A program made the translations under genes and the position numbers. Shown here piece after piece: positions 20,037 through 30,686 of a stretch of DNA of 64,000 nucleotides. The stretch spans positions 2,214,554 through 2,278,553 of the forward strand of contig JAVDKL010000001.1 in the NCBI GenBank assembly GCA_030849965.1. Direction: 5' to 3'. This DNA comes from Schauerella fraxinea. Lineage in GTDB: Bacteria; Pseudomonadota; Gammaproteobacteria; Burkholderiales; Burkholderiaceae_B. Each line of letters begins with the position of its first letter. Within the stretch, counting starts at the first letter, position 1. The notes beneath the pieces are model-generated. The model did no database searches. It saw only the letters and a list, made by a program, of their open reading frames with translations, and was not told where the DNA came from.

Positions 20037-20813
20037 TCAACGATGCTTGAACTGTGCGGGCCGCTTGTCGGCGAACGCCGCCATGCCCTCTTTCTGGTCT
20101 TCAGTGGCAAAGAGGGAATGAAACACCCGGCGCTCGAACAAAAGCCCATCGTTCAATCCGGATTCGAACGCACGGTTGACGGTTTCCTTGGCCATCAACA
20201 CCGACGGCAACGACATCGATGCGATGATCGTTGCCGCATCGAGCGCCTCATCCATCAACTTGTCAGCCGCCACGACCCGCGACACCAGCCCTGACCGCTC
20301 CGCCTCGTCCGCCTTCATCATGCGCGCGGTGAGCACGAGATCCATGGCCTTCGCCTTGCCTACGGCGCGCGGCAAGCGCTGCGTGCCGCCAGCGCCGGGG
20401 ATGACCCCGAGCTTGATCTCGGGCTGCCCGAAACGCGCCGTGTCGGCAGCAATGATGATGTCGCACATCATCGCCAATTCGCAGCCGCCGCCCAGCGCAT
20501 AGCCGGCCACCGCGGCGATCACCGGCTTGCGCACGCGTTTGAGCGTTTCCCAATTGCGGGTGATGTAATCGCTGCGATAGACATCCATGTAGCCCCAGTC
20601 TTTCATCGCGCCGATGTCGGCGCCGGCGGCGAATGCCTTCTCGCTGCCGGTGATGACGATCGCACCGATCTCGTCATTTGCATCGAATGCCAACAGGGCC
20701 GCCCCCAGTTCATCCATCAGCGCATCGTTCAAGGCGTTGAGCGCCTTGGGGCGATTCAGCGTCAGGATGCCGACGCGACCGCGCGTTTCTTGTAATACGA
20801 GAGCTTCACTCAT
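20037..20813 (-). CDS. Enoyl-CoA hydratase
   Basis: 258 residues from ATG 20813 with GAGGAGA upstream. The frame stays open to 22085, but that part is antisense to the M61 peptidase gene and not protein-like. The sequence is a canonical short-chain enoyl-CoA hydratase (FadB-N/crotonase type): [31 protein letters not shown] (oxyanion), [20 protein letters not shown] with the catalytic Glu, and [22 protein letters not shown] with the second Glu position replaced by the usual G-A-G-G motif. Works in fatty-acid or amino-acid acyl-CoA breakdown. Divergent from the M61 gene with a 39-bp gap. Confidence 0.95.
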   Translation of the reverse strand: MSEALVLQETRGRVGILTLNRPKALNALNDALMDELGAALLAFDANDEIGAIVITGSEKAFAAGADIGAMKDWGYMDVYRSDYITRNWETLKRVRKPVIAAVAGYALGGGCELAMMCDIIIAADTARFGQPEIKLGVIPGAGGTQRLPRAVGKAKAMDLVLTARMMKADEAERSGLVSRVVAADKLMDEALDAATIIASMSLPSVLMAKETVNRAFESGLNDGLLFERRVFHSLFATEDQKEGMAAFADKRPAQFKHR

Positions 20814-20852
20814 AGATGTCTCCTCTGGTCTTCGAAAAAGTAAACTAAGCCG

Positions 20853-22625
20853 ATGAACGATACCGCCATACTTTACCGCCTCGAACCCTTTGACGTCGCC
20901 GGACATCGCTTCCGCATCACACTCGAAGTGGCCCGCCCCGACCCCATGGGCCAACAATTCTCGCTGCCGGCCTGGATCCCGGGCAGCTACCTGATTCGCG
21001 ATTTTGCGCGTCAGATTGAAACGCTCTCGGCGAAAAGCGGCGCCCGGCGCGTGAACGTGATCAAGATGGATAACCATACGTGGCATGCCGCCCCCTGCGA
21101 AGGCCCACTCACCGTCGAGTACATCGTGTACGCCTGGGATTTGTCGGTGCGCGGCGCGCATCTGGATGAGACGCACGGCTTCTTCAACGGCACCAGTGTG
21201 TTCCTCGGCGTTCACGGCCAAACGGATCAACCCTGCCTGCTCGATCTGGCGCCGCCCGATCACGCCGATTGGAAGGTGTACACCAGTCTGCCGGAAGCCC
21301 GCGGCCTGGCCGGCGCCGCACGGCGCCACGGCTTCGGCCTGTATCGCGCGCCCAATTACGATGCCCTCATCGATCATCCCGTCGAGATGGGTACGCCGCA
21401 AGTGGTGCAATTCGAAGCCCACGGCGCGCTGCACGAAATGGTGTTTACCGGCGTTATCCCGAAACTGGATCTCGTGCGCATCGCCGACGACACCCAGCGC
21501 ATTTGCGAGGCGCAAATTGCATTCTTCGAACCGCGCAGCAAGCGCGCACCGTTTCTCGACAGCAGCGACCGTTATGTGTTCATGACGATGGTGACGGGCG
21601 ACAGCTACGGCGGCCTCGAGCACCGCGCTTCCACCGCACTGATGGCGTCCCGCAAGGACTTGCCCGTCGTGGGCCTGCCCGGCCAGGACGACGGCTACCG
21701 CACGTTCCTCGGGCTCGTCAGCCACGAGTATTTTCATACGTGGAACGTCAAGCGCATCAAGCCGGCGGCCTTCGCCCCATACGATCTGCGCCAGCCCAAC
21801 CTGACGCGCCTGCTGTGGGTATTCGAAGGATTTACGTCGTATTACGACGACCTGTTCCTGCTGCGATCGGGCGTGATTTCGCACGATCATTATTTGAAGA
21901 TGCTGGGCAAAACCATCACCAGCGTCGCACGCACGCCGGGCCGCCACAAGCAATCGATCGCTGAGAGTGCGTTCGATGCCTGGACGCGCTATTACAAGCA
22001 AGACGAGAATTCGCCCAATGCCTTGGTGAGCTACTACACGAAGGGCGCGCTGGTGGCATTGGGTCTGGATCTCACCATTCGCCAAGCGTCAGGCGGCCGG
22101 CATTCGCTGGACGACGTGATGCGCCTGATGTGGACACGCTATGGTCGCGACTTCTACACCGGTCAGGGGCAAGGCATCCCCGAAGATGCAATGCCCGGCC
22201 TCATCAAGGAAGCCACGGGGGTGGACGCCACGCGCTTTATCGCCAAGCATGCGGAAGGCCGCACGGATGTACCACTGGACACCCTCCTGCCCGAACATGG
22301 CGTGAACGTGCGCTGGAAAGCCACCACGCCCGCCCCCACGCTGGATGTGCGCGTGCGCAAACAACAGGATCAGTGGGTATTGGCAACGGTGCTGGAAGGC
22401 GGCGCTGCGCACCGCGCAAGCTTGTCGGCAGGCGATGTGCTGGTCGCGATCGAAGGCTTGCGCGTCGACACGAGCACGTCGCTGGATGCGATGCTCGCGC
22501 GATACAAACCGGGCACATCGTTGACGGTGCACGTGTTTCGCCGCGACGAATTGCGTGCATTTCGCGTGAAGCTTGCGGCGCCGGCAGCACTCGATTGCGA
22601 ACTGACGGCTCAGATGGCGCTTTAA
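20853..22625 (+). CDS. M61 family metallopeptidase with PDZ domain
   Basis: 590 residues. Glycyl-aminopeptidase-like zinc peptidase. An N-terminal beta domain ([20 protein letters not shown]) precedes the gluzincin-type catalytic part with [14 protein letters not shown] (HExxH plus downstream Glu in [10 protein letters not shown]). A C-terminal PDZ domain (about 480-575: [39 protein letters not shown]) probably guides substrates. There is no obvious signal peptide, so a cytoplasmic location is likely. Ends convergently with the flavin oxidoreductase gene; the two genes share the bases TTAA as stop codons. Confidence 0.93.
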   Translation: MNDTAILYRLEPFDVAGHRFRITLEVARPDPMGQQFSLPAWIPGSYLIRDFARQIETLSAKSGARRVNVIKMDNHTWHAAPCEGPLTVEYIVYAWDLSVRGAHLDETHGFFNGTSVFLGVHGQTDQPCLLDLAPPDHADWKVYTSLPEARGLAGAARRHGFGLYRAPNYDALIDHPVEMGTPQVVQFEAHGALHEMVFTGVIPKLDLVRIADDTQRICEAQIAFFEPRSKRAPFLDSSDRYVFMTMVTGDSYGGLEHRASTALMASRKDLPVVGLPGQDDGYRTFLGLVSHEYFHTWNVKRIKPAAFAPYDLRQPNLTRLLWVFEGFTSYYDDLFLLRSGVISHDHYLKMLGKTITSVARTPGRHKQSIAESAFDAWTRYYKQDENSPNALVSYYTKGALVALGLDLTIRQASGGRHSLDDVMRLMWTRYGRDFYTGQGQGIPEDAMPGLIKEATGVDATRFIAKHAEGRTDVPLDTLLPEHGVNVRWKATTPAPTLDVRVRKQQDQWVLATVLEGGAAHRASLSAGDVLVAIEGLRVDTSTSLDAMLARYKPGTSLTVHVFRRDELRAFRVKLAAPAALDCELTAQMAL

Positions 22626-23539
22626 GGGCGCGGTTCGAGCCGCGCCTGGATTGCTTTCGCGGCCACGACGCCATCGGCCAGCGACGTCACCACGCACGGA
22701 TGCATGCGATGGGCGACCTCGCCGATGGCGTAGATGCCATCCACACTGGTTTCGGCAGTTTCGCGCGCGGTGCGCACGAAGCCGCGTGCGTCACGCACAA
22801 GCCCCAGCCCCTCGGCATAAGGCACCTGCGGCACCCAACCGTAAAACACCAGCAGCAGGTCGTAAGGCAAGCCATTGACGCGCCGCTCGCCGGCGTCGAC
22901 GTCGTAGGCGCCGATGCGCACGTCTTCGGGACGCGTGCGGTCGATCCATTGCTGCTGGGCACGCACGTGACGCGCGTACAGATGCACTACGGCCGGTTCA
23001 CGCTCGCGCACGAACACATAATTTTCGAAGGCGTTGTCGCCGCCGCCAAGGATGGCGACGCGCAGCCCGCGATAGTCTTGATCGGCCACATCCGAACCGG
23101 GGCCAACCAGGATGCCCGGCGCGGGTGTGGGCCCTGCCCCATCCAGCCCACGCGCCGTCACGCCCGACGCAATCACGACGGTACGCGTACGCAAGGTTTG
23201 ACTGACGCCTTGCGCGTCGCAGACGCGCACATCGAAGGCGCTGCCCCGTCGCTCTACGGCGCTGACGGCGCTCTGCAATCGCAAGGCGACCCCGGCATCG
23301 ACGACGCCGCGGGCGATACGCCCGGCGATTTCATGCCCGGTTTCGCCTTGCACCAGCGGCGTCCAGTCGTCTTGAAACGGGTTGACCCGCGCCAATCCGC
23401 CCAACGCGCCTGCCGTCTCGATCAGGAGCGGGGCGAAACCCAGGCGCTTGAGCCAGATGGCGCAGGACGCGCCCGCAGGGCCGCCGCCGACAATGATGGC
23501 GTCGTGAATCGTATTGGTTTCAGGGGCGACATCGCTCAC
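22622..23539 (-). CDS. NAD(P)/FAD-dependent oxidoreductase, thioredoxin-reductase-like without CxxC
   Basis: 305 residues from GTG 23539 (GAAGGAG upstream). FAD-binding GGGPAGASCAIWLKRLG near 18-34, NAD(P)-binding region GGGDNAFENYVF, and the C-terminal FAD contact GIYAIGEVA. Overall architecture is that of low-molecular-weight thioredoxin reductase, but no CxxC pair exists anywhere, so it cannot reduce thioredoxin by the usual route; a ferredoxin/flavodoxin or small-molecule reductase role is possible. Its stop overlaps that of the M61 gene. Confidence 0.85.
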   Translation of the reverse strand: MSDVAPETNTIHDAIIVGGGPAGASCAIWLKRLGFAPLLIETAGALGGLARVNPFQDDWTPLVQGETGHEIAGRIARGVVDAGVALRLQSAVSAVERRGSAFDVRVCDAQGVSQTLRTRTVVIASGVTARGLDGAGPTPAPGILVGPGSDVADQDYRGLRVAILGGGDNAFENYVFVREREPAVVHLYARHVRAQQQWIDRTRPEDVRIGAYDVDAGERRVNGLPYDLLLVFYGWVPQVPYAEGLGLVRDARGFVRTARETAETSVDGIYAIGEVAHRMHPCVVTSLADGVVAAKAIQARLEPRP

Positions 23540-23768
23540 CGGGACTCCTTCGAACTGCTGCGATTGTAGCGAGGCGCTCGCGGCATCTCAGGCAAGCCCC
23601 GCCTGACGAAAGGGGATCGGCTGCGCTCACCACAAGGGGCATGCTCAACCGCGCCGGGATTCGCGCCACTCGATCGACGCGCCGCCCTCCGCACCCCGCC
23701 CCAAAAGCGAGACTGCAGGCGATTTACGGCCTTACAATGCCCGCTCATTCCGCTCCTGGTGTTTTGCC

Positions 23769-24137
23769 ATGCCTACCCGCCGCATCATTTTCAATCGCTT
23801 GGCGCTCGACGCGCGCATCGGCATTCTCGAGCATGAGCGGCGCGCCACGCAGCCGCTGCACATCGATGCAGAGATCGATGTCGACATTCAGCGGCAGGTC
23901 GACGATCACGATATTCATACCGTGCTCGACTATCGGCAGATTCGCGAGGCCATCGTCGAAGAGTGCACGCAAGCACACGTCAATTTGATCGAAACGTTGA
24001 CCGAGCAGGTCGCCGACCGGCTGATGCGAGACTTTGCCGAAATTCGCGCCGTGCGCATTCGCATCAGCAAGCCGATGGCGTTTTCGGATTGCGCGGCTGT
24101 GGGTGTAGAAACCTTCATCACTCGGTCACCCTCATAA
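23769..24137 (+). CDS. folB: Dihydroneopterin aldolase
   Basis: 122 residues. Cleaves 7,8-dihydroneopterin to 6-hydroxymethyl-dihydropterin in folate synthesis. The family core is present: LALDARIGILEHERRATQPL, a mid-region DYRQIREAIVEECTQAHVNL with IETLTEQVADRLM (catalytic Glu), and VRIRISKPMAFSDCAAVGVE with the conserved K-P. Starts at ATG 23769; a possible -10 TACAAT is about 40 bases upstream. Followed after 51 bp by an FMN reductase gene. Confidence 0.93.
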   Translation: MPTRRIIFNRLALDARIGILEHERRATQPLHIDAEIDVDIQRQVDDHDIHTVLDYRQIREAIVEECTQAHVNLIETLTEQVADRLMRDFAEIRAVRIRISKPMAFSDCAAVGVETFITRSPS

Positions 24138-24188
24138 ACACTTCTTTCGGTTAGGATTTGCGCTGACCCTCTCACAAAAGGAAGCGCT

Positions 24189-24752
24189 ATGAGCAAGGTT
24201 TACAAGGTTGCAGTACTCGTGGGCAGCTTGCGCCGCGATTCGATCAATCGCAAACTCGCATTGGCATTCAAGCGCCTGGCGCCCGAATCGTTATCACTCG
24301 ATATCGTCGAAATCGGCGACCTGCCGCTCTACAACGAAGATATCGATGGCACGCCCGGCCCCGCGACCTATAAAACCTTTCGCGATAGCGTAGGTGCGGC
24401 CGATGCCGTGCTGTTCGTCACGCCCGAATACAACCGCTCGGTACCGGGCGCACTGAAGAACGCCATCGACGTGGGCTCGCGTCCCTATGGCAAGAGCGTG
24501 TACAGCGGCAAACCGGCCGCCGTGGTCAGCTCATCGCCCGGCGCAATCGGCGGCTTCGGCGCCAACCATCATTTGCGACAGTCTTTGGTCTTTCTGGATA
24601 TGCCGTGCATGCAGCAGCCCGAGGCCTACCTGAGCAATGCCGGCACGTTCTTCAATGAACAAGGCGAGCTGTCCGATTCGATCAAGCCGTTCCTGGAGAA
24701 AATCCTGGCGACTTTCGAGAAGTGGGTTGCCACGCACGCGGCTGCGAAGTAA
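24189..24752 (+). CDS. NADPH-dependent FMN reductase family protein
   Basis: 187 residues with AAAAGGAAG before ATG 24189. Flavodoxin-like fold of the ChrR/YieF/azoreductase group: phosphate-binding GSLRRDSINRKLA (13-25), VTPEYNRSVPGALKNAIDVG with the FMN-binding EYN, and SSSPGAIGGFGANHHLRQ. These enzymes reduce quinones, chromate or azo compounds with two-electron chemistry and protect against oxidative stress; the physiological substrate here is unknown. Confidence 0.92.
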   Translation: MSKVYKVAVLVGSLRRDSINRKLALAFKRLAPESLSLDIVEIGDLPLYNEDIDGTPGPATYKTFRDSVGAADAVLFVTPEYNRSVPGALKNAIDVGSRPYGKSVYSGKPAAVVSSSPGAIGGFGANHHLRQSLVFLDMPCMQQPEAYLSNAGTFFNEQGELSDSIKPFLEKILATFEKWVATHAAAK

Positions 24753-24925
24753 ATGCGACGCGGGTTGCGGGCACCGCGCCGGTGTTCGCAACGCTGCCTT
24801 GAGGGACTGCACTGAGCACGATCGTCGGATTGCGCGACGGCCCAACGTGCGCATCGCACCGGGCACTTTTACCAAGACGGCGTGGAGCCGCGGCGGTGCG
24901 AATCGCCCTACCGCCGCAAAGTCGC

Positions 24926-25897
24926 TTATCGCGCGGCTTGCTGCGCCGCCGATCGCGTCGCATCCGGCATCAGTTCGGATTGCGGCGCGAGGCGTGCTTC
25001 GGGCCGTGCTTCGGGCCGAATGAACGACATGCGCGTTTCCGTGCCACCGGCGAACACCAGCGGTGTCTGTGCAAAGGTGGCATCACCGAAGAGCGCATCT
25101 TCACTTACCGTGGCCAAACTCGATGCGAGGCCTTTGAAGTCGAACAGATCCGTATCGGCCAAATGCGACGGCACCACATTGGACAACGCACGAAACACGT
25201 TGTCGACGCGCCCGGGCGTTTCGCGCTCCCACTGGTGCAGCATTTCCTTCACTTTCTGGCGCTGCAGGTTTTCTTGCGAGCCACACAGGTTGCAGGGAAT
25301 GATGGGAAAGGCTTTGCCACGCGCGTAAGTCGCGATGTCGGACTCTTTACAGAACGCCAACGGGCGAATCACCACATGTGCGCCGTCGTCCGTTGCGAGC
25401 TTGGGCGGCATGGCTTTCATCTTGCCGCCGAAAAACATGTTCAAGAAGAACGTTTCGACGATATCGTCACGATGGTGGCCGAGCGCGATCTTGTTCGCGC
25501 CCAATTCCTTGGCCGTGCGATAGATTACGCCACGGCGCAGCCGCGAACATAACGAACAAGTGGTTTTGCCCTCGGGCACTTTCTCTTTGACGATGGCATG
25601 CGTATCGGCCTCGACGATGCGATACGGCACACCGAGCGCTTCGAGATAGTTGGGCAACACCTCTTCCGGAAAACCGGGGTGCTTCTGATCGAGGTTCATC
25701 GCGATGATCTCGAAATTGACCGGCGCGCGCTTTTGCAGCGCCATCAATACCGCAAGCATCGTGTATGAGTCCTTACCGCCACTCATGCACGCGAGGATGG
25801 TGTCGCCGTCTTCAATCATATTGAAAGCCGCGATGGCCTTACCGGTTTCGGATTGAAGCCGGTTTTCAAGACGATTGAAGTTATTCGAGGCTTTCAT
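24926..25897 (-). CDS. ttcA: tRNA 2-thiocytidine(32) synthetase TtcA
   Basis: 323 residues. Installs 2-thiocytidine at tRNA position 32 using ATP and a [4Fe-4S] cluster. PP-loop SGGKDSYTM in [17 protein letters not shown]; the cluster cysteines lie in [10 protein letters not shown] and [39 protein letters not shown] is diagnostic of the family. The last 35 residues are extra, Glu/Arg/Ala-rich. It follows ubiX with an 18-bp gap and closes the hemA run. Confidence 0.96.
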   Translation of the reverse strand: MKASNNFNRLENRLQSETGKAIAAFNMIEDGDTILACMSGGKDSYTMLAVLMALQKRAPVNFEIIAMNLDQKHPGFPEEVLPNYLEALGVPYRIVEADTHAIVKEKVPEGKTTCSLCSRLRRGVIYRTAKELGANKIALGHHRDDIVETFFLNMFFGGKMKAMPPKLATDDGAHVVIRPLAFCKESDIATYARGKAFPIIPCNLCGSQENLQRQKVKEMLHQWERETPGRVDNVFRALSNVVPSHLADTDLFDFKGLASSLATVSEDALFGDATFAQTPLVFAGGTETRMSFIRPEARPEARLAPQSELMPDATRSAAQQAAR

Positions 25898-25915
25898 GAC
25901 ACATCACAGAACACA

Positions 25916-26503
25916 TTACGTGCCTTCCCAGGTGGGACCAGGCACTTCGATCTCAAACATCTCGAGCACGCGCTTGACCGTATGGTCGACCATCTCTTCG
26001 ATGGTGCGGGGCCGATGATAAAACGCCGGCAACGGCGGAAAGATGATGCCGCCCATTTCAGTCACGGCCGTCATATTGCGCAGATGCGCAAGATTGAACG
26101 GCGTTTCGCGCACCAGCATGACCAGCCGCCGCCGCTCTTTCAACGTGACATCGGCGGCGCGGGTGATCAGATTATCCGAGAGCCCGATCGCCACTGCCGC
26201 CAACGTGCGCATCGAACACGGCACGATCACCATGCCCGCGGTCGCAAAGGCGCCGCTGGCCAGCGTTGCTCCCACGTCGCGCACGCTGTGCACATGATCG
26301 GCCAACGCTTGCACCTCGTGGCGCGAAATATCCAGCTCATGCTTGATATTCAACACGCCTGACGACGAGATGATCACATGCGTCTCCACATCCGGCACAT
26401 CCCGCAGCACTTGCAACATGCGGACCGCATAGATGGAGCCGGTCGCCCCCGTAATGCCGATGACCAATCGGCGTTTTGGCAGCGCCTGTGCCAGCAACGA
26501 CAT
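25916..26503 (-). CDS. ubiX: Flavin prenyltransferase UbiX
   Basis: 195 residues. Makes the prenylated FMN cofactor used by UbiD in ubiquinone synthesis. GITGATGSIYAVRMLQVL at the N-terminus, VPCSMRTLAAVAIGLSDNLI with the catalytic Ser/Arg region, RRRLVMLVRETPFNLAHLRN and MGGIIFPPLPAFYHRP are family hallmarks. Its ATG overlaps the grxD stop (TGATG), indicating translational coupling. Confidence 0.96.
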   Translation of the reverse strand: MSLLAQALPKRRLVIGITGATGSIYAVRMLQVLRDVPDVETHVIISSSGVLNIKHELDISRHEVQALADHVHSVRDVGATLASGAFATAGMVIVPCSMRTLAAVAIGLSDNLITRAADVTLKERRRLVMLVRETPFNLAHLRNMTAVTEMGGIIFPPLPAFYHRPRTIEEMVDHTVKRVLEMFEIEVPGPTWEGT

Positions 26504-26829
26504 CAGGCCGTGGCGCCTGAACCGTCGAGCATCGTTTTCAGTTCGCCGCTTTCGTTCATCTCATTCATGATGTCCGAACCGCCCACGAACTCGCCCGAGA
26601 TATACAACTGGGGAATCGTCGGCCAGCTGGAGAATTCCTTGATGCCCTGACGGACATCGTCATCTTCCAGCACGTTGACGGTAACGAGCTTCTTTACGCC
26701 ATTGCCTTTCAGGATCTGAATGGCCTTGCCGGAGAAGCCGCACTGCGGAAACTGTGCCGTGCCCTTCATGAAGAGCACGACGGGATGTTGCGTGACGGTG
26801 TCACGGATAAAGGTTTGAACGTCGCTCAT
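26503..26829 (-). CDS. grxD: Monothiol glutaredoxin (Grx4 type)
   Basis: 108 residues from ATG 26829, with GAGG upstream; the frame continues to 26859 but the added ten residues are unlike the family. Carries or transfers [2Fe-2S] clusters. Active site CGFS in [37 protein letters not shown] holds the cis-Pro and glutathione-binding residues. Between prmC and ubiX, overlapping the latter by one base. Confidence 0.96.
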   Translation of the reverse strand: MSDVQTFIRDTVTQHPVVLFMKGTAQFPQCGFSGKAIQILKGNGVKKLVTVNVLEDDDVRQGIKEFSSWPTIPQLYISGEFVGGSDIMNEMNESGELKTMLDGSGATA

Positions 26830-26859
26830 GGTGACCTCAAAATCAGGTGAATGAATCAA

Positions 26860-28047
26860 TTATAGGTATCCGCCGGAAATCCGCTCGATTCCAGCCAGAT
26901 CGCGCCGGCTTTCCACACGGGAAAAGCCGTTTTGAATGAAAAGCGCCCGCACCGCTTCGGCTTGGGTCCAGCCGTGTTCGACCCACAGGGCCCCGCCCGG
27001 GTTCAATCGCCGCACGGCGCCAGCCACGATCTGGGTCAGTTCCGCCATGCCGCAAGCGTGGTCCGTCAGCGCACCCGCCGGCTCGAAACGCAGATCGCCT
27101 GCTTCAAGATGGGGATCGTCGGCGGCAATATAAGGGGGGTTCGACACAATGACGTCAAATCGGCGATCGGCGGCCAGCGGCTCGAACCAGGAGCCGGCAA
27201 GCCACTCCACCGTCGCCCCTAGCGCCGCACCGTTATCGCGCGCCACGGCCAATGCGGCGGCACTCTCGTCGACGGCAACCACCTGCGCGTGCGGGCACGC
27301 CAGGGCCACACTGACGGCGATGGCACCGCTGCCGGTGCCCAGATCCAGTACGGAAACGCGGTCCGATGACAACGTAGCGGCTTGCTGTGCCGTGGCCGGC
27401 GTTACATTGCCTAATGCGGTTGCGCCTGGGAGTGCCCCGCCTGACGCTACCGTGCGTGGTTCCGTCCGGCCCTCTTCAGCCACGCGCTGCGCCCGTCGAG
27501 CGACGGCAGCCTCGATTTCGGCAATCGCCGTTTCCACCAGCAGCTCGGTGTCCGGCCGAGGAATGAGCACGTCTGGGGTCACGCGAAATCGGTGGCCCAT
27601 GAACTCGCGCCAGCCGAGAATGTAGGCCATGGGTTCGCCAGCCATCCGGCGGGCAGCGGCAGCGGTAAACGCCTGCACTGCAGCGTCCGGCAATAGGTCG
27701 GTATCGTGGGCCAGCAGCCAACTGCGCGGTTTATCGAGCGCCGCTTCAAGCAACATGCGCGCCTCCAGCCGCGGCAAACCGCTTGCCGCCTGAAGCGAAC
27801 GCGGCGTGATATCGGCCTTTGCAGTGTCGATATTTGCAGTGCTGCTCTTTGCAGTGGCGCTCTTTGCAGTCTCCCCTTTGGCAGTGCCACCCTTTGCTGC
27901 GGCGCCCATCGACGTTTCAACCACCGATGTTTCAGCCGTCGCCGTCTCACCGATCGGCGGCGACGAGTCGCCATTGTTTGACGATGGCATCCCGCCGATC
28001 GGCGATCGATCGTTCATCGGCTGCGAAAGCGCTTTGCTGTCGGCCAT
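26860..28047 (-). CDS. prmC: Release factor glutamine methyltransferase PrmC, with long N-terminal extension and insertion
   Basis: 395 residues, against about 280 for typical PrmC. Methylates the GGQ glutamine of RF1/RF2. The helical domain (LQAASGLPRLEARMLLEAAL, LGWREFMGHRFRVTPDVLIP) and SAM domain (VLDLGTGSGAIAVSVAL, catalytic NPPY in VIVSNPPYIAADDPHL) are intact. Two additions are unusual: about 80 N-terminal residues of low complexity with a TAK repeat (AKGETAKSATAKSSTANIDT) encoded by 15-bp tandem repeats, and about 50 residues (AQRVAEEGRTEPRTVASGGA onward) between the two domains. It follows prfA, its substrate gene, after 5 bp. A later start cannot be excluded, though no strong internal site was seen. 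Confidence 0.92.
   Translation of the reverse strand: MADSKALSQPMNDRSPIGGMPSSNNGDSSPPIGETATAETSVVETSMGAAAKGGTAKGETAKSATAKSSTANIDTAKADITPRSLQAASGLPRLEARMLLEAALDKPRSWLLAHDTDLLPDAAVQAFTAAAARRMAGEPMAYILGWREFMGHRFRVTPDVLIPRPDTELLVETAIAEIEAAVARRAQRVAEEGRTEPRTVASGGALPGATALGNVTPATAQQAATLSSDRVSVLDLGTGSGAIAVSVALACPHAQVVAVDESAAALAVARDNGAALGATVEWLAGSWFEPLAADRRFDVIVSNPPYIAADDPHLEAGDLRFEPAGALTDHACGMAELTQIVAGAVRRLNPGGALWVEHGWTQAEAVRALFIQNGFSRVESRRDLAGIERISGGYL
27817..27900 (+). repeat. 15-bp tandem repeat inside prmC (five to six copies)
   Basis: TTTGCAGT recurs at 27818, 27833, 27848 and 27863, with a variant TTTGGCAGT at 27877 and a degenerate copy after it: spacing is exactly 15 bp, i.e. five codons, so copy-number change would keep the prmC frame. 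The repeat encodes the TAK-rich linker on the minus strand. Confidence 0.88.
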
Positions 28048-28052
28048 GTCGT

Positions 28053-29135
28053 TCAGACGTCGTCGCCCAACGCGGCCAGCAACTCAGCCTGGTGCTCGGC
28101 AATCAACGCGCCGGTGAGCTCTTCGAGATCGCCCTCCATGATCTGTCCCAGCTTGTAGAGCGTGAGGTTGATGCGATGATCGGTGAGGCGGCCTTGTGGA
28201 AAGTTATAGGTGCGGATGCGCTCGGAGCGGTCACCGGTACCGACCAGCGATTTGCGCTCGGCGGCTTCTTTGCCTTGGCGCTCGCGCATTTCGGCGTCTT
28301 TCAATCGGGCAGCCAACACCTGCAAGGCTTTATCTTTATTGCGATGCTGCGAGCGATCGTCCTGGCACTCCACCACCAACCCCGTCGGCAAGTGCGTGAT
28401 GCGCACGGCCGAATCGGTTTTGTTGATGTGCTGGCCGCCCGCGCCGCTGGCACGGAAGGTGTCGATACGCAGATCCGATGGATTGATCACGATTTCGGTC
28501 GCGGCATCGGCTTCTGGCAGCACGGCCACCGTGCACGCCGAGGTGTGGATCCGGCCCTGCGCTTCGGTCGCCGGCACCCGCTGCACACGATGCGCACCGG
28601 ATTCGAACTTCAAGCGGCCGTAGGCGCCGTCGCCATCCACGCGCACGATGACTTCTTTATAGCCACCCAACTCCGACGCACTTTCCGACATGAGCTCGAC
28701 TTTCCACCCGCGATTTTCGGCATAGCGCGAATACATGCGCAGAAGATCGCCCGAAAACAGCGCGCTTTCGTCACCGCCCGTGCCGGCGCGGATTTCGAGA
28801 AACAGGCTGCGCCCATCGTTGGGATCGCGCGGGAGCAGCAAACGCTGCAGGTCGGCGCCCAGCGTTTCGAGCTTGCCCTTCGATGCGCGAATCTCTTCCT
28901 CGGCCAGACTCTTCATTTCCGGGTCGCCGAGCATGTCTTGCGCGGTCGACAAATCGTCTTCGGCTTGCGTATAGGTGCTGAAGGCGGCAACGACGGGATC
29001 GAGCTCGGCGCGCTCACGCGACAATTTGCGAAAACGATCCATATCGTTGGCGGCGTCCGGATCAGACAGCAACGCGTCGACTTCGATCAGACGGCGAGAC
29101 AATTGCTCGAGCCGGCTGCGCATAGAGGATTTCAT
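28053..29135 (-). CDS. prfA: Peptide chain release factor 1
   Basis: 360 residues, standard length. Terminates translation at UAA and UAG. The anticodon-like PAT is in [20 protein letters not shown], and the catalytic GGQ in [19 protein letters not shown]. Lies 93 bp after hemA and 5 bp before prmC, whose product modifies the GGQ. Confidence 0.97.
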   Translation of the reverse strand: MKSSMRSRLEQLSRRLIEVDALLSDPDAANDMDRFRKLSRERAELDPVVAAFSTYTQAEDDLSTAQDMLGDPEMKSLAEEEIRASKGKLETLGADLQRLLLPRDPNDGRSLFLEIRAGTGGDESALFSGDLLRMYSRYAENRGWKVELMSESASELGGYKEVIVRVDGDGAYGRLKFESGAHRVQRVPATEAQGRIHTSACTVAVLPEADAATEIVINPSDLRIDTFRASGAGGQHINKTDSAVRITHLPTGLVVECQDDRSQHRNKDKALQVLAARLKDAEMRERQGKEAAERKSLVGTGDRSERIRTYNFPQGRLTDHRINLTLYKLGQIMEGDLEELTGALIAEHQAELLAALGDDV

Positions 29136-29228
29136 AACGAATAAACCAGAGGGGAGACAGGACCAGACGGGCGCCGTCCGGACAATGCGCCACGCGAATA
29201 CGCAGCGCGACCAACGACGCGACCGCCG

Positions 29229-30503
29229 CTAACGACGCGAGTCGGAGGTCGGGAAAAGGCGCGGCACCCAAGTCAGCAATTGCTCACGCTCGCCGGCTTC
29301 GCTGCGGTTGAGCGCCGCCAGCGGACCGTGCAGGTATTTTTGCGTGAGCCCATGCGCCAACTGCTCCATCACGGCCTCGGGCGACTCGCCGCGCGCCAGT
29401 GCACGACGGGCACGATCCAGCTCTTGCATCCGCAACGCGTCGGCCGATTGGTGCAGATCGCGAATGATCGGAACCACGGCGCGAGACTGCATCCAGTGCA
29501 TGAAGTTGTCGACACGGGTATCGATGATGGCTTCGGCCTGCACCACGGCTGCTCGACGCGCATCGGTGCCGCTCTGCACGAACTTGCCGAGATCGTCGAC
29601 CGAATACAAATAGATGTCGTCCAAGCGGCCTACTTCGGGCTCGATGTCGCGCGGCACGGCCAAATCCACCATGACGATGGGACGGTGACGACGAAGCTTG
29701 GTGGCCCGTTCGACCATCCCCAAGCCGAGGATGGGCAAGGAGCTGGCCGTACAGGAGACGATCACGTCGAAGTCGGCCAGACGATCGGGCAGATCGGCCA
29801 ACTTCATGGTCTGGGCTGAAAACCGGTCGGCCAGTGCCTCAGCGCGCTCGAGTGTGCGGTTGGCCACCACCATGCTGCGCGGCTTTTGCGCTGCAAAGTG
29901 CGTGGCACAGAGTTCGATCATTTCGCCGGCGCCGATGAACAGCAGGCGCGTCTGGCTCATATCGCCAAACACCCGCTCGGCCAGGCGCACCGCCGCAGCG
30001 GCCATCGACACCGAATGCGCGCCGATCGACGTTTGCGAACGCACTTCCTTCGCCACCGAGAACGTGCGCTGAAAGAGTTGATGCAACAAGGTGCCCAGCG
30101 AACCGGCCTCGCCGGCCGTGCGGACCGCATCTTTCATCTGGCCCAGGATCTGCGGCTCGCCCAACACCATGGAATCGAGACCGCTGGCCACGCGAAACGC
30201 GTGACGCACGGCATCGCCCTGCTGATGACGGTACAAATGCGGCTGCAATGCGCCCGCTTCGATCTTGTTGAAATCGGCCAGCCATGCGGGCAACTGCTCG
30301 GCGACTTGCGGCTCGGCCGCGCAGTACACCTCGGTGCGATTACAGGTAGAGAGAATGGCCGCTTCGCGTACCGCGCCACCGAAGGCAGCGCGTAATCCCT
30401 CGATGGCCGGCTTGATGAGATCGACGGGCATGGACACCCGTTCGCGCACCGAAACGGGCGCAGACGTGTGGTTCAAACCGAAGGTCAGGACATCAATCGA
30501 CAT
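29229..30503 (-). CDS. hemA: Glutamyl-tRNA reductase
   Basis: 424 residues. First committed step of C5-pathway haem synthesis: reduces glutamyl-tRNA to glutamate-1-semialdehyde. [18 protein letters not shown] at the N-terminus, catalytic Cys in [17 protein letters not shown]-binding [17 protein letters not shown], and a C-terminal dimerisation helix. The upstream 180 bp contain a -10-like TATACT (30566-30571, minus strand) with only a poor -35. First gene of the hemA-prfA-prmC-grxD-ubiX-ttcA run. Confidence 0.97.
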   Translation of the reverse strand: MSIDVLTFGLNHTSAPVSVRERVSMPVDLIKPAIEGLRAAFGGAVREAAILSTCNRTEVYCAAEPQVAEQLPAWLADFNKIEAGALQPHLYRHQQGDAVRHAFRVASGLDSMVLGEPQILGQMKDAVRTAGEAGSLGTLLHQLFQRTFSVAKEVRSQTSIGAHSVSMAAAAVRLAERVFGDMSQTRLLFIGAGEMIELCATHFAAQKPRSMVVANRTLERAEALADRFSAQTMKLADLPDRLADFDVIVSCTASSLPILGLGMVERATKLRRHRPIVMVDLAVPRDIEPEVGRLDDIYLYSVDDLGKFVQSGTDARRAAVVQAEAIIDTRVDNFMHWMQSRAVVPIIRDLHQSADALRMQELDRARRALARGESPEAVMEQLAHGLTQKYLHGPLAALNRSEAGEREQLLTWVPRLFPTSDSRR

Positions 30504-30686
30504 CGTAAGTGCTGCGCACAGCGTGGTTCACGCGTAAACAGGGATTGCAACGAAGTTAGACATAAAGTATAGCGCTTGAGACCCGATCCGTCCCGGCCGC
30601 GGCCTCGCCCGACGCAGAAAGCGTGATCTTTTTGCTGCGTTGCGTGCACGACTTCGATTTTTTGTGTAATATGCGGCTCTCTCGTT

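Noticed and set aside
20814-22085. Long minus-strand open frame fused to the enoyl-CoA hydratase
   Set aside because: Antisense to the clear M61 peptidase gene; His/Arg/Gly-rich composition and a good start for the hydratase at 20813.
27817-27900. CRISPR-like array
   Set aside because: 15-bp period without spacers, and inside the prmC coding frame; it is a coding tandem repeat.
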